Positions 34,878 to 46,828 of a stretch of DNA of 54,621 nucleotides are shown piece by piece. The notes beneath the pieces were generated by a model. That model was given only the letters and a program-made list of their open reading frames with translations. It was not told the origin of the DNA and ran no database searches. The stretch's first letter is position 1; the number at the start of each line of letters is the position of its first letter. Origin of the DNA: Gnomoniopsis sp. IMI 355080 (lineage: Eukaryota; Ascomycota; Sordariomycetes; Diaporthales; Gnomoniaceae); assembly GCA_027946555.1 (NCBI GenBank), contig JAPEVC010000230.1:1-54621 (forward strand), in the 5' to 3' direction. The position numbers and the translations under genes are program-made.

Positions 34878-36618
34878 TCAAGCAACCTTTTGGACCCCAA
34901 CGCCCGCCGCCCTCTTGCCCTCAATAAACATTACAGGCGGCGTGAAGTGTTTCCGCCCATGACATAGATACGCCACCAGACTCAACAATATGACCGCCAC
35001 CCAGATAGCCGGCGCCCAATTGGCATCCGCCGGCGCAGGCGACGCCTCGCTGGGGAAACAACTCATCAAGACGATAAAGGCTGAATACACAACCGCCAAT
35101 AGGTTGATGGGCAAGCCCCAGCGACCCAGACTCCATCGTGCATGCGGCAGCTCGGGCCCTTGGATGCGGCGGAGGAGGACGCAGCCGATGGAGAGCGAGT
35201 AGGTCGACATGAGGGCCAGGAGCGAGAGGGAGAGGATGATGTTGAAGGCGAGGCTGGAGCCGAGGGAGATGAGGGAGAGGATGATGGAGATGATGGTTGA
35301 GAGATAGACGGCGTTGAAGGGCATGTCGTACTTGCGGTGCATCTACACATTGCTCACCACTCAATTTAGTATGCACACGAGGGAACAGACCTTCTTACTT
35401 GGGGGATGAATACTACTTACATGCGCGATCCAAGTGGAAAATGGGAAGCCCTTGTCCCTTGCAAAGGCCCATACTTCCCGAGACGTCGTCGCCAGCGCAG
35501 TGACATTCCCAGCATAGACTAGCAAAATCATGATAATGGCCAGAAACAGCGCTGCCCTACCGCTACCGGTGTTCGAAAAGAGATTCAAGTAGGGCAAGTC
35601 GGCGTCGAGAATCGATTCCAGCGGGCCGATGCAAAATAGCACCGTGATGAGCATCACGAAAGCCATGAACGAGTTCAGAACGTAGGACCACCACATCGCT
35701 TGCGGCACGATGATGGAGGCATCTCTGACCTCTTCGGCTAGTAACACCATGCTTTGTTAGCGATATGTATAAATCTGTACAATTGTGAAGACCTGACCAC
35801 TTACAGATGTGCACAATTGTATCAGACCCAAGCATCGACCAAATAATCGACACCTGCGTCACCAAACACGCAGCACCATAGTTTGCCCACCCACTATTAT
35901 TCTCAAACCCCAGAAACACCTCCCGACCCGAGTTCAGCGGACGACACATCCCCCAGAGCACACCCACAAACAACACAAACCCAACCGTATGCCCCACCAG
36001 ACTCGCCACCTCCAACGCAGGCAAGCTCTTGGCCCCCATCGTATTCAGCACAATCGTAATCAGCAGCATAGCCAAGATGATCAAAAACAGCTGCCACGCC
36101 GTCATCACAAACTCGGTCCACACGATATTCACCGCCACCTGCACCAGATCCGCACACGCATACGTGCCACCCGCCAGACTCGCAATCCAGCCCAGACTAC
36201 TCATCCAACCCGAAGCATAGCTCATTTCCTTTTGATATCGTGGCGGCGCAAATTCCGACACCCAATGATACTGCCCGCCCGCCGTCGGGCTCATGCTCGA
36301 CATCTCGGCCAGACTAGCCACCACCGCGCCGTAGCACACCATGCACCCCATAAACGTCCAAAAGAACCCGCCAAAGCCGACGGCGGGGATGGCCGGTGAC
36401 ATGGACACGATGGTGAACTCCCATGTGGCCATGTAGATCGACACGAAGCCGAACGTGGCCCAATATGAAAAGTTGCGGTGGAACTGTTGTGCCTTTCCCA
36501 GGCGCGCCATATCGGCGGCATCTTGGCTGGTGAGTCCTGCTACTGAGGGGTCGAGGGCATCGTTGTCGGTCGCCTCCGGGGTGGAAGAGGTGGAGAGGGG
36601 TCTTTTGAGGTCGGCCAT
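34878..36618 (-). CDS. amino-acid/GABA/choline-type permease (APC superfamily)
   Basis: Three exons, 36618-35805, 35737-35421 and 35342-34878, with introns in phases 1 and 0 (branches CGCTAAC and ATACTAAA), encode 531 residues. About 12 hydrophobic helices are visible. The cytosolic N-terminus (about 55 residues) is Ser/Thr/Asp-rich. Family marks are the start of the first helix with NFSYWATFGF, TAGGQYHWVSEFAP, GWIASLAGGTY, and HISEEVRDAS restored exactly across the first splice junction. The later segment ALATTSREVWAFARDKGFPFS precedes a run of C-terminal helices. These marks place it in the fungal GABA permease/choline transporter (AAT-type) subgroup that imports amino acids or amines at the plasma membrane. 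The exact substrate cannot be told. Its 3' end faces that of the flavin monooxygenase, 140 bp away. Confidence 0.93.
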
Positions 36619-37213
36619 GGTGGTTATATTGAGATTAGAGGGAATGCACCGCACATGCCAAGGCTGGGAGTAACAAAACTAGGGGGAGAAAACAAAGAAA
36701 AACAAACAAAACTAGAGAAATATCAGGCATATTGGTGAGAGATTTGATACGGATGCCGGAGCCGGGGCCGAGGCCCTGCAATCGGTGCGTGGCGAACATC
36801 TCTCCCGCTCCTTATCTTCAATGATTATCCCATGCATTGTGCTCCGAGTCTTTGGATCAGATCTGGCTCGAACAGTAATGGCTAAAATGCCGGAGGTCCG
36901 GGGGTCCCATTACTAGCGCTGTAACACTGCATCTTAAAAACAATAAGGCTAGAGTACATTTGTGGGCCAAGCTACATAGTATATAATCGCACGAGTCGGG
37001 ATCACTCGGTTGTGTCCCACCAAGTCGCACTACACATCATCCCTGGCTGCCAACCAAGCAATTTTGGGCAGCTGAAGTACGCACGTTTTAGCCTGTTCAA
37101 TTTTCAAGAAGAGCCTCCTAAACCTACGATAGTTCATGCTAATCATGCTTCCTTTTTGATCATACAGCATCGTCGCCTAGCGGATTCCTTTTTTTGACCA
37201 TACCATGTCTCGA
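36619..37213. other. intergenic region between permease and metallopeptidase
   Basis: 595 bp holding the 5' flank of the permease (purine-rich on the plus strand near 36690-36720) and the 3' flank of the metallopeptidase. I see no gene. A TATATAATCG stretch lies near 36980, on the upstream side of the permease but 360 bp away. Confidence 0.55.
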
Positions 37214-39757
37214 TCACCAGAGCTCACACGTAGGCTCCTTGACAGGGCAATTGAAAGCTTCCCGGAATTCGCGTGAGTTTAATGTTGTGCCCTGGTCTAA
37301 AGTCAGTGCAACGCTTCTACCTGCAAAATCGATTCGAACTTACCCGGATCCTGTACTGGTTGGGACTGTGCGGGTCGGTATACACCCTCCGAATCGCCTC
37401 CTCCTCCCTTGTCTTGCCGCACCAAGTCAGTCCGTACGCGAGGAAGAAAACCTGCTCTTTGGTGAACTCTTCAAGGCCAGGAAGTAGCAGATCGGCCTTC
37501 TCGTTGTCACGACGGCGCCAAGACTGAAAGGCAGCTGTCAAGCCGCCAGCATCGGCGATGTTCTCCCCCAGGGTAAGCTTGCCGTTGACAGCGAGAGGTC
37601 CATCTTTGGTTGGGATGGTGTAATTTGAATATTGCTCCACGAAACAATCCGTCTTCTCTTTGAAAGCTTTGATCGTGGAATTGTCCCACCAGTCGGTATA
37701 GTTGCCATTCTGATCATAGTTGCGCCCAGTCGAGTCGAAGGCGTGCGAAAGCTCATGGCCTGCGACAGCACCAAAGGCGCCATATGACAGGTATTTGGGC
37801 ACCGACGGGTCGTAGAACACAGGGGCTTGCATGATGCCCGCGGGGAAGACGATTTCGTTGCCAGGAGGGTTGTAGTAAGCATTGACCGTCGGAGCAGACA
37901 TGCCCCACTCATCCTTGTCCACGGGCTGGTCGACCTGCGCCCACTCGCGCCGGACATCGTTCTCGGTTGAGGACAGCCGATTAGCGAAGAAGTTGTTTGG
38001 CGATACGCTGACTTTGCTGTAATACTTTTGGAGCTCTTCCGCGTTGGTAATATCCGGGCTCTTTGTCGGGTAGCCGATTTTCTGTCGGATCAAGTCGACC
38101 TTGTCAATGGCCAGCTGGCGAACACTCTTGGTCATCCACTCCGAGTGTTTCAGTTTGTCGCTAAAAGTGTATTTGATATCGTGGATAATCTGGTCACCAA
38201 GGTCCTTGGACTCCTTGGAGAATGCCCGCTCAATGAAGAAGCGGCTGAGGATCCATGCTAGATTCCAATAGTCAGGCTAGAGGCTATAAGAGGGGTAGGG
38301 CCTATGACTTACGAAGGTCGCTGTCCACAACATTGATACAAGTCCTCCATCGCTCTGACTTGGCATCTGCGTCCTTACCCTGGAGCTTGTTGTTGAATTT
38401 CCGTAGAGGCTCGACTGCATCGTCCTCAACGGCGGAGCCATAAGACTGGACAACCTTCCACGCCAAGTATGCCTGAATCACCTCTCGACTCTGACTTTCG
38501 AGAATGTCTGCGAGGGACTTGAGGTATTCCGGAGATGCCACAATGATCTTGGACGGTTTGTACCCATTTGTGAAGTGGTTGATGATGCTTTTGACTGAGA
38601 TCGAAGGGTTGTACGCCTCTGCCTCGTCCAATGTACGAGGGTTGTATACTTTGGTGATATCGGACAGGTCCTCCGGGTCAGGAGACACGCTGGCCATTTG
38701 CGACTCGAAATCAACGAGGGCCTCGACAACCCTCTGATTCAAGACTCCGGGTGCCTCCGGCATCTCGAAGCTTGACAGTGCGCCGTCCTTCGGGTGGGCC
38801 TCCTTGATCAGTGCCTCGAGTACATTGCCAATGGTGTCCTTGTAGGAGGTAACCAAGTCGCTCCTGTTGTAATACTGTTTAGATGGCAGGCCAAAGGAAT
38901 AGGGAGGGCTAAGCGATATGACGTTGGCGTCGGGGTCCTTGTCGTCTGCACTGACGCCAATAGAGATCGGGCTACGGACGCCCTTGGCAATCAGAAATTG
39001 CACAGCATCGGTGAGCGAGGTGTCTTTCCTGGACTTGGGCTTTTTGACGGGGTAGATCTGTCCAAGCTCGGTCAGGAGCTCAATGAGCGGCTTGGCGCCG
39101 ATGGACTTCAGCTGAGTCTCGTTCAAACAGGCATTGTAGCCATCCTGCATCTTGGCGAAGATCTCGTGGTCCGGAGAAGAGGCAGACCAAAAGAGAGAAG
39201 TCGACTGGGGGCTTGGGTCCTCGAGGATGCGCTTGAGAATGAGCTGTCCCTCTTCGCTCATGATCTGAAGGCTTCCCACGCCGGTCTGGTCATTACGAAT
39301 CTCGTGGACGGCGTCAAAGCCCTCACAAGCGTACGCCCGGAAGTCATCGCACGGATCCAGCTCCTTGTATCTGAAGTAATCGTCAATCCAAAGTGTTTCC
39401 AGTGCAAATGATGATCGGGAACACATAAAAGCAAACTAACCTGGGGGAGATGCTGCGCAGCAAGGTGGATGAAGCAAGGACGCAGCCGGCAGCGGTACAG
39501 ATCTTCTGGCCATCAGGCCCGGGGACCAGAGGCGATTGGTCATCATTGGCATGTCGTGTAATGAGGGTGACGAGAAATAGTGCAAAGAAAAAAACTGTAA
39601 GGGTGCCCAGGATGATATTGGTGATGTGGCTAGCTGTCCAGCTCTCAATGCGGTGCAGTGTGGACGGCTTCGACTGAGGGCTATCGCCGTTTGTCTCGGC
39701 CGCGCCGTCATTGCCCAGGAGAGGCGTCCTCTCACTGGTGGTATTATTCGTCGACAT
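37214..39757 (-). CDS. M13-family zinc metallopeptidase (neprilysin/endothelin-converting-enzyme type)
   Basis: Four exons, 39757-39441, 39370-38313, 38257-37344 and 37291-37214, give 788 residues. It is a type II membrane protein: a cytosolic N-terminus with SERTPLLG (acidic dileucine type), then a helix at about 45-67, then a lumenal or outside ectodomain. The family disulfide start YKELDPCDDFRAYACEGF follows. The zinc site is HELSH (626-630), the third ligand Glu690 is in GENIADAGGL, and substrate-binding NAYYNPPGNEIVFPAGI lies before it. The last 25-codon exon restores the conserved end GTTLNSREFREAF...CELW. Without it the protein would lack the terminal Cys and Trp. The family cleaves peptides on the N-side of hydrophobic residues. 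All catalytic residues are present. Confidence 0.93.
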
Positions 39758-41108
39758 AGTGATACCACTGGACAGCTTGATAATGTCCAAGGTTTCTTCA
39801 ATTGTTGGTGATGTAGGAGACGGGCAGTCAACTTGAGCACGTCGAAGTGGAGGCTGCTTCCAGTATGCAGTTACATAATCGAGCTCTGAAACAGCAGGGG
39901 CCTACCTGGCAACCAGTAACCAGGGTAGCTTTGAGCAACAGCCTGCCTTCCGTGACGCACCTATATCGACCGCACAGGTGACAGAGGGCGCTCTCCAGCC
40001 TCCATTATAATCAGCTACATGCAATTGATTCACGTGTCTGATGGCCATTATACTTGCCTTAAACCTTTGATTGACACTGATTCGCCTTGTACATATTCAT
40101 GATGTTGCACAGTACAAAATGGTCGGACACGTTATGTAATCACTGTCCTTCTTCCATGACAACGCCAACACTTTGTGCAGGTATAAGTAAACGAACAAGT
40201 ACTCGAGGATAGAAGAGAAACGATAACAGTGCCTCTTTTGGCTTACGAGGTTGTCATATCACTGCGACGATTGAAGCTGTTTCCCTAATCTGTGGTCAAT
40301 CGTCAACAAGCAAGGAGTCTGCCCCAGTTTCCTGTTCCGGGACGGCCCGTGTTTCTCTATATATAGTAACTAATATACCCTTCCCCGCGTTTGCGAAAAT
40401 GTAGAACAATGGCACGCTGGCGCGCATTCATCAGCTATCCTGTCTTCGGACGACATTCCAATCATCCACATCACGATACTACCTGTAGGTGCAACATACT
40501 ATGACAGTCCAAAACACAGTCCTCAGGGTGTAGAAACGGCTTGCGAGTCCCAGCTCACATCGAGGCCTTTCCAAAGTGTGTATGCCATGCATACCTCGTG
40601 CCGTGTCCATGCAGAACACGCCCATGGTCCATAGAGTCCAATTTTGACGTTGCCTTAGAATGACTATTTGCCCGACTGCTATATCCGGTGGGGGAAGGGG
40701 AGGAATAGAGGTCATCGATTATTCGATGTTAGATTCGTGCTATCATCCCCGAGCCTGAGATCAGACTGGAAAGACCTTGTCCAATTATCAAGTTTCTGTT
40801 CTCACTTTCTGGGACTGAACACAGTGCCATGAAGACTTGCCAAACTCGACTAGAACCTCTGAACTCATTCAGTAGCAAGAGCCCGGCACCATCGCCCTGT
40901 TCGCCGTAACAGATCGGTACGGCCCGGCAAATCAGGACGAGCCGAAGGACCCATAAATGCCGGCGATAAGCGGCGTGCCTCTGCCGAATTTCAACGTCTA
41001 CCGATCAACTCAACTCACTCACGCCGCGGCCGGCTTCCGCTGGAATTATCTCGACAAAATTTGAGCTTTTAACCTTTCCTCACTGCAAGGCGACATTACC
41101 ATCACACC
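39758..41108. other. intergenic region between metallopeptidase and aldehyde dehydrogenase
   Basis: A 1.35-kb divergent intergenic region. The part before 41109 is GC-richer (CGCCGCGGCCGG near 41025), with a pyrimidine-rich leader (AACCTTTCCTCACTGC) and CACCATGG start context. A TATATATAG element lies near 40357. I see no gene inside. Confidence 0.55.
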
Positions 41109-42743
41109 ATGGCTAGCACTACGGACGCTTCCCAGCTCTGGGTAGCAGGTAAATACCAGCCCGGGCGGGGCGAGCTGTGAGTGAGCCAACTTGGTTGCTA
41201 TCTATCCATGTAGGTATTCAAACATACTGAAAGGATAAAACGTTCCAGCATCCCAATCGAGGACCCCTCAAACGGAACAATATTCACCCACTCCCACTCC
41301 GCCTCCCCAGCAGACGTAGAAGACACCCTCACCCTAGCCCACGCCGCCTTCAAAGCCGGCACCTGGTCCCGCAGCCCGCGCCACCACCGCGCCGACGTCC
41401 TCGACCGCTGCGCCACGCTCCTCACCAGCGCACTGCCAGACCTCATCCGCCTCGAGGTCCAGCAGACCGGCCGCGCGATTCGCGAGATGAACGCCCAGGT
41501 GCCCTCGCTCGTGCGGTGGTTCAAGTACTACGCGGCGCTGCTGCGGACCGAGGAGCGCGCCGTGTTGCCGACGCAGGGCAAGTTGCACAACTGGGTCGAC
41601 CGGGTGCCGCTGGGCGTGGTGGTGCTGATTACGCCGTTTAACCACCCGTTGCTGATTGCCGTGAAGAAGATTGCGCCGGCGTTGGCGGCGGGGAATAGTG
41701 TGGTGGTCAAGCCGAGCGAGTTGACGCCGCTGACGACGTTGAAGTTGGGGGAGTTGTTGAGGGAGGCGGGCGTGTCGGAGGGGGTATTTAGTGTCTTGCC
41801 TGGGTATGGCGCAACGACAGGCAAAGCGCTGGTAAGCCACCCTCTAGTGAGGAAGGTGGATGTTACTGGGGGTACAGTCGCGGGGAGGGCGATTGGGAGC
41901 ATCGTGGGCGGGAACCTCGCACGTTATACGGCGGAACTAGGAGGAAAGGCCCCGCTTATCGTTTATCACGATGCTGACGTACAAGCGGCCGTAAATGGCA
42001 TCGCTTTCGGTGCATTCGTTGCGAGCGGGCAGACCTGTGTGGCTGCGACAAGAATCATTGTGGACAATTCTGTGATAGAGCAGGTCGTGGAGAAGTTGGT
42101 CGCCAAGGCTGAGAGTATTGCAAGAAGAATGGGCGCGCCGACGAACCCTGAGTCGATGATGGGTCCGTTAATCTCAGAAAAACAACTGAAGAACGTTGAG
42201 GCGCTGGTGTCTGAGGCCACCGAAAGTGGGCAGGCATCGCCTGCATATGGCTGCACGCGGATGAAGGGAACAAGCTCTATCGACCATACAGATTTCGCAA
42301 AGGGTTACTTTTATCCACCATCTGTGCTCACGTCGACCAGTGGACAGAGCATACTCAGTACGCGGCTCTGGAAAGAGGAGGCCTTTGGGCCGGTGGTCGT
42401 CGTGGTTGGGTTTGATAGCGAGGAGGAGGCCGTTCAGCTGGCGAACGACAGCGAGTTTGGCCTCGGTGCGGCTCTCTGGACTAAGGACTTATCACGGGCA
42501 TACCGGGTATCCGAGCAGATCGAGGCGGGTATTGTGTGGGTAAACACGCATCACCGGAACGATCCCAGTAGTCCATGGGGAGGCTTGAAGAGCTCGAGTG
42601 GCGTGGGGAGCGAGAACGGTGTGGATGCGTTTAATGAGTATACGATGATGAAGAGCACCATTATCAACTATGCGTCAGTCGAGGAATCATTGGCGGCGGA
42701 TGACTGGTTCAGAGAAGGTGGAGGCAATGTCAGGTACGGCTAA
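41109..42743 (+). CDS. NAD(P)-dependent aldehyde dehydrogenase
   Basis: Two exons, 41109-41176 and 41249-42743, with a 72-bp intron (GTGAGT donor, CAG acceptor, phase 2), give 520 residues. Exon 1 supplies the family start LWVAGKYQPGRGE, and the junction continues with LIPIEDPSNGT. Motifs are all in place: LITPFNHP (catalytic-pocket Asn154), VVKPSE (cofactor), VTGGTVAGRAI, general base Glu252 in ELGGK, nucleophile Cys286 in SGQTCVAATR, and EEAFGPVVVVVGF. It oxidises an aldehyde to the acid. The closest style is the benzaldehyde/vanillin/betaine-aldehyde-like ALDH group, but the substrate is not certain. It is cytosolic, with no targeting sequence. Its 3' end is convergent with the FAD monooxygenase, 118 bp away, suggesting a functional pair. 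Confidence 0.93.
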
Positions 42744-42861
42744 GTACGACCTGGACATAAATCCATTTTGCATAATCATCACATCCTATACATACATGAG
42801 GTCGGCTGCGATTTGATACCCATGTGTGGCGCCCTATACTCAGTACTGGAAAAGTGAATAT

Positions 42862-44219
42862 TCAGACGACAATAGTTTCCTCCGGCAAAGGAGCCGCCAC
42901 CTTACTGCACGTGATATTCTGGAGCCCAGAAACCGAGCCGGAGCGTTCCGCAGCCAGTGCTCCCCTTGCCAGCATGTCATCGCGGTACTTTGTCATCGCC
43001 GCCACAAAGTCAGCCCCTTTGAGTTGCTCATTCGCAATTTGGGTCAGGGTTCTCCCAAGATTTACCGCATCTTGAAGCGCGCACACCCCAGCCTCGCCGC
43101 GGACTATCACACACATACCCAACACTATTAGCTATCGTGTACCCTTCAATAAAAATCGTATCATTTTAAGGCCGCACTCACAAGGTGTCATTGAATGCGC
43201 AGCATCTCCCATCACCATGACCCGTCCTGGAGGCAACTGCTCCGCTGTCAATTCAACTCGCCTCAAGATGATGGCTGATGTCTTGTACCCATCCACCGGC
43301 ACTTTATCGACAAGCGAACGGAGCCTCTCGGGTAACATTCTGGTATGTTCCCTCGCGAACGCGGCTAGCTGCTCCTTGGTCGCCGTGAGGGTCCAGAAGG
43401 GGTTCCCGGGCCCGCTCCGCGCTGCTGCCTCGTCGAACCAGTGCAGGATGAAGTAGTAATATCCCGTCTTCCCGTCGGGAGAGACTTTATTGAGGGCGGC
43501 GAAGATCACAGCGTGGTTGTCCGCGCCTGTCATGACGATGTAGGCCGAGTGCCCAAGCTCGAGCTGCTGCTTGAAGTCGTCGCCAGTAAGCTCTACCTCC
43601 CCGACGAGGGAACCCGTCGGGATTCCCTGCATCACGTCTTTGTTGTGGAGAATGTGATTCCGTACTTTGATGGGGGTTTTAGTCATATGGCTACCGGAAA
43701 CATGAGGTTCCCTTACTCACCGGCGCTCTGTGTTCCCTCTGCCCCAATCACAATGTCACCAGTTGCAGATCCCCCTTTTTCAAAGAATACCGTGACTTTG
43801 CCAGCAGCCTCCTCAACGCGGACGACCCGCTTATTATACTGCACAGGAATGAATCTACGCAAGTAATCGCGCAGTCTCTGGCGGTTGGCTCGCAGGATTT
43901 GACCTGTCTCATCGTCGTTTACGCCCTCTCGCAACCCGGGTCTTTTCTTGTCGTAAAACACGAACTGGGCCGGGAGGTCGAGAGGGATGAGGTGATTTGT
44001 CTGCTCAATGGGACCAATGTCCTCGGGCATGACCTCCTTCAAATCCCTCAGGACCGTTCCATGAAGGGCAATTGCCCAGCCCTGGGCTCGGGCATCGGCA
44101 TCCACGTCGCGCTCAAAAACCTCATACGACACGCCGTTCTTGCGCAGGATCTGAGCGAGCGTGAGGCCGCTCAAACCCGCACCAACGATCAGTACGTGTG
44201 GATACGAGCTTTTTGCCAT
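42862..44219 (-). CDS. FAD-dependent aromatic-ring monooxygenase (salicylate hydroxylase-like)
   Basis: Three exons, 44219-43721, 43664-43182 and 43103-42862, with introns in phase 1, give 407 residues. The N-terminus VLIVGAGLSGLTLAQIL is the ADP-binding GxGxxG motif, ending in an acidic residue in FERD. The first splice junction rebuilds GAEGTQSAVRNHIL (the DG-type motif). The second rebuilds GDAAHSMTPFRGEAGVCALQD, the flavin-ribityl motif. The fold is that of the p-hydroxybenzoate hydroxylase class, which hydroxylates aromatic or polyketide rings with NAD(P)H and oxygen. No signal peptide or C-terminal membrane helix is seen. GVCAL replaces the more common GxNxAI, a mild deviation near the flavin. 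It may act in one pathway with the adjacent aldehyde dehydrogenase, but this is inferred from position only. Confidence 0.9.
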
Positions 44220-45296
44220 GCTTTTGTTCTAGTCTGTTCAGAATAGCTAGGGGTTCTCTGGTATGAGATGGGCCGATCGTAGCGTGCTCACGACTCTGAC
44301 AGATGACCAGCTCTCGAGGTTCCTTTATTGCATGTATGCTTGCTGAGATATTAACCTCGGAGGTACAGAAATTTTGATCAAGGAATGATGGAAAGGTCTG
44401 CAAGTTTGGAGTAATCTGCAAGGCAGCAAATATTTAGGGAAAAAGACAGAACCGTTCTACCGTCCTTTCGTCATTCTCGTACGTGGTATGTTGATCTTCA
44501 GGGCTCTGATAAAGCCCACGACGCAGGAGGAGAAGGAGTGACACGACTTCTTGACGTCGGACTGGTGTGTCACTTGGTGGGGATGTGTAAGGGCAGGCCA
44601 GGAACGTAAAGGCGTATGGCCAATTACTATTATTGGCCTTCAACTGGGGGGTTTTAATCTTGAATGCGGAGTATGAACTTTCTTTTCGTCTCAACAAGCA
44701 TTACACTCCGAGCTGCTGTCCGGATTTTAGCCCTATCAAGCCAGCTTTTGAAGTAAGATTTGATAAGGAGATCTGCTACGCATGGACAGTATGCTGTCAT
44801 TCGGCATAGTCGCGAGAGTGCAGGATGCAACTTCGAGGACAGCCACACAATCCGGACAGCACCCACGGACACGCGTCGAGCAAACGCAATTTCAAGCACC
44901 ACCTAGCCCGCCGGGACTCCCTGCCCGCCAAGATGGATGCCATAGTTGCAGGATAAAGCCCAATATAGGATGTGTTACCACATCTGGGATTACCACATTC
45001 GGCCACCGTCATCGCTCGTCTTCGTGTAGCTGCGATTTTGGTGCATCAGTTCTCTTCGTAGCTGCTGTAGATTGATAAAATGGTCGGCACGCGCTTGCAT
45101 AGACGACGCTGTCTGTGGTAGGCCTCCACCACAACAATAATCACCTGCACCCAAGAGCTCAGGTCGACTGCCTGAGATCTGGTAAGCAGGAGCATGACCG
45201 CCAGCTAATCATCATCAGCATCAGGTTACTTATACAAGGTTTTCCAACAGATCTGATGATATGAACGTGTTCCTTTCATGAACACCCCAATGGTAT
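44220..45296. other. intergenic region, no supported gene
   Basis: 1.08 kb between the start of the FAD monooxygenase and the 3' end of the MYND gene. Frames at 44434-44902 (minus) and 44782-45075 (plus) overlap antisense and lack domain character. They are taken as chance. Confidence 0.5.
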
Positions 45297-46422
45297 TCAA
45301 GGCCTCTCTCCCCTATATACGTCCTTCAACAGCGGCAGTATCTGCTGCAACACAGTCGGGCACTCCGCCCACGAGTACCACGAATGCCTATACGCCAAGA
45401 TCGCCTCTCCCTCATCGCCCAACGAATACGCTCGTGGCTGTGCGGCGGAATACCGAGTCGGGTCTTCCAGCCCCGGAATGATGTACTTGTTGTGCTTCAT
45501 GATGTTGGTGTAAATGTCCACCATTTGCCGGCGCAAAGTGGCCATAATGGGCGTATAATCGGCAGCATCAACAATATCCCGGCGGTGGGACAAGATGTCC
45601 GACATCGCCTCCTCCTCGACGATCTCCATCTTGTCCGCCGGTGCGTCCTTGCCGAGTTTCTGTAGGAAACCCTCGAGCAGCGACACATCGACAAATAGCC
45701 GCGCCTTGAGGAGCAGCAGGGCCAGCTTGAAGCTCAAGTCCATAGCAAGCCCGCTCCTCTCCAGCGGCAAAGGCGCAAAAGCGTCCGCTCCCTTTACGTC
45801 GAGCATCGGCTGCTCCACATCTCCCCAGTCGAAATCCGGTGACACGTCTGCATACCACTTGAGAAAATCAAAAGCCTCCTGGTCCCTTCCCAGACGCAGG
45901 TACAGCGCAGGAACTTGACTCCGCACGCCCATGTTATCACCTCGAGAGAGGCGCAGCATGTCGAGCAGATTAGCCAGAGCCGCCTCCACGGCCTCGCCGG
46001 TGCGGATGTTGAGCTGGTTGATCACGACGTCGTACCGTGCCGACATGTACGGCCGAGTGGGTACCATACCGTAAAAGTGGCCGACGGCCGTCTCGAAAGG
46101 GTTGGCTGGGAGCTCAAGGTCGTCTTCCGTGTGGGCGCGCAGCTTGGCATCCTCCTCACTTAGCTTGGCCAGGGACTTTTTGACGAGATTGCATTGGAAT
46201 TTGTGAGCAGGCCGATGGGCTGTTTGGTGATCGCGCGAGCAGTACCTGTCCGGGAACAAAAGGAGTCAGGTTTCGAAAGAAAAGGGACAGTCAGTGTTCG
46301 TATAGCGGGCGGGCTCACGTTACGACGTGACAGGCGCTGCACCGCATGAGGCGCTCTCGTTTCATGCACCCCTCCGCCTGGCAGACGGAGAAGGGCAAGG
46401 CGAGGTTGAGACGATTGCTCAT
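45297..46422 (-). CDS. MYND-type zinc-finger protein with helical C-terminal domain
   Basis: Two exons, 46422-46319 and 46245-45297, with a 73-bp intron (GTGAGC donor, CCTGAC branch, CAG acceptor, phase 2), encode 350 residues. The zinc finger is split by the intron and restored on splicing: Cys14, Cys19, Cys28, Cys31, Cys37, then His41 where Cys is usual, and His49 and Cys53 in AHKFQC. MYND fingers bind proline-rich peptide partners. Residues 60-350 are alpha-helical and TPR-like (ALYLRLGRDQEAFDFLKWY). There is no SET domain, so it is not a SMYD methyltransferase. Such stand-alone MYND plus helical-repeat proteins are common and mostly uncharacterised in filamentous ascomycetes. Role unknown. 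Confidence 0.85.
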
Positions 46423-46828
46423 GGTACGGGCAGAGACAGAGTTCGTGACTTGTCGGAAGGAGTGTACTCGGGTGTTGCTGGAAGACGTTGATATCTAACC
46501 CATCGTCCAGACGCGGTTGACGCTTTAAAAATAGAATGCTCACTTCATGGTAGTGCAGGATCTCTGCAACCCAAACCCTTGAGTATACTTAGGTACCTAT
46601 TTTGAGCCTTCTATCAGATACATGCCGTTGCAAGATGGCATAACTGTCGGAAATGAATATAGTATATGTATATTTCGCATATTCTCAAACAATCCAGTAT
46701 TCCATTTCTTTGGGTTGAGGAAGAAGGTAAAACAAGTTCCAGTCATGAACGGGAATGACAGCTGAGTATAATTCCCGCCATCTGACCACCCCGATTCGCT
46801 CCATGTATTAGACTTGGACTCTATTCTA
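46423..46828. other. intergenic region between MYND gene and HET pseudogene
   Basis: 406 bp, with a minus-strand frame (46974-46597) that merely overlaps the 3' end of the broken HET gene in another frame. No separate gene is seen. Confidence 0.5.

Noticed and set aside
35809..36399. A 196-codon plus-strand frame opposite the permease
   Set aside because: His/Pro/Thr/Arg-rich translation produced by the complement of hydrophobic transmembrane codons.
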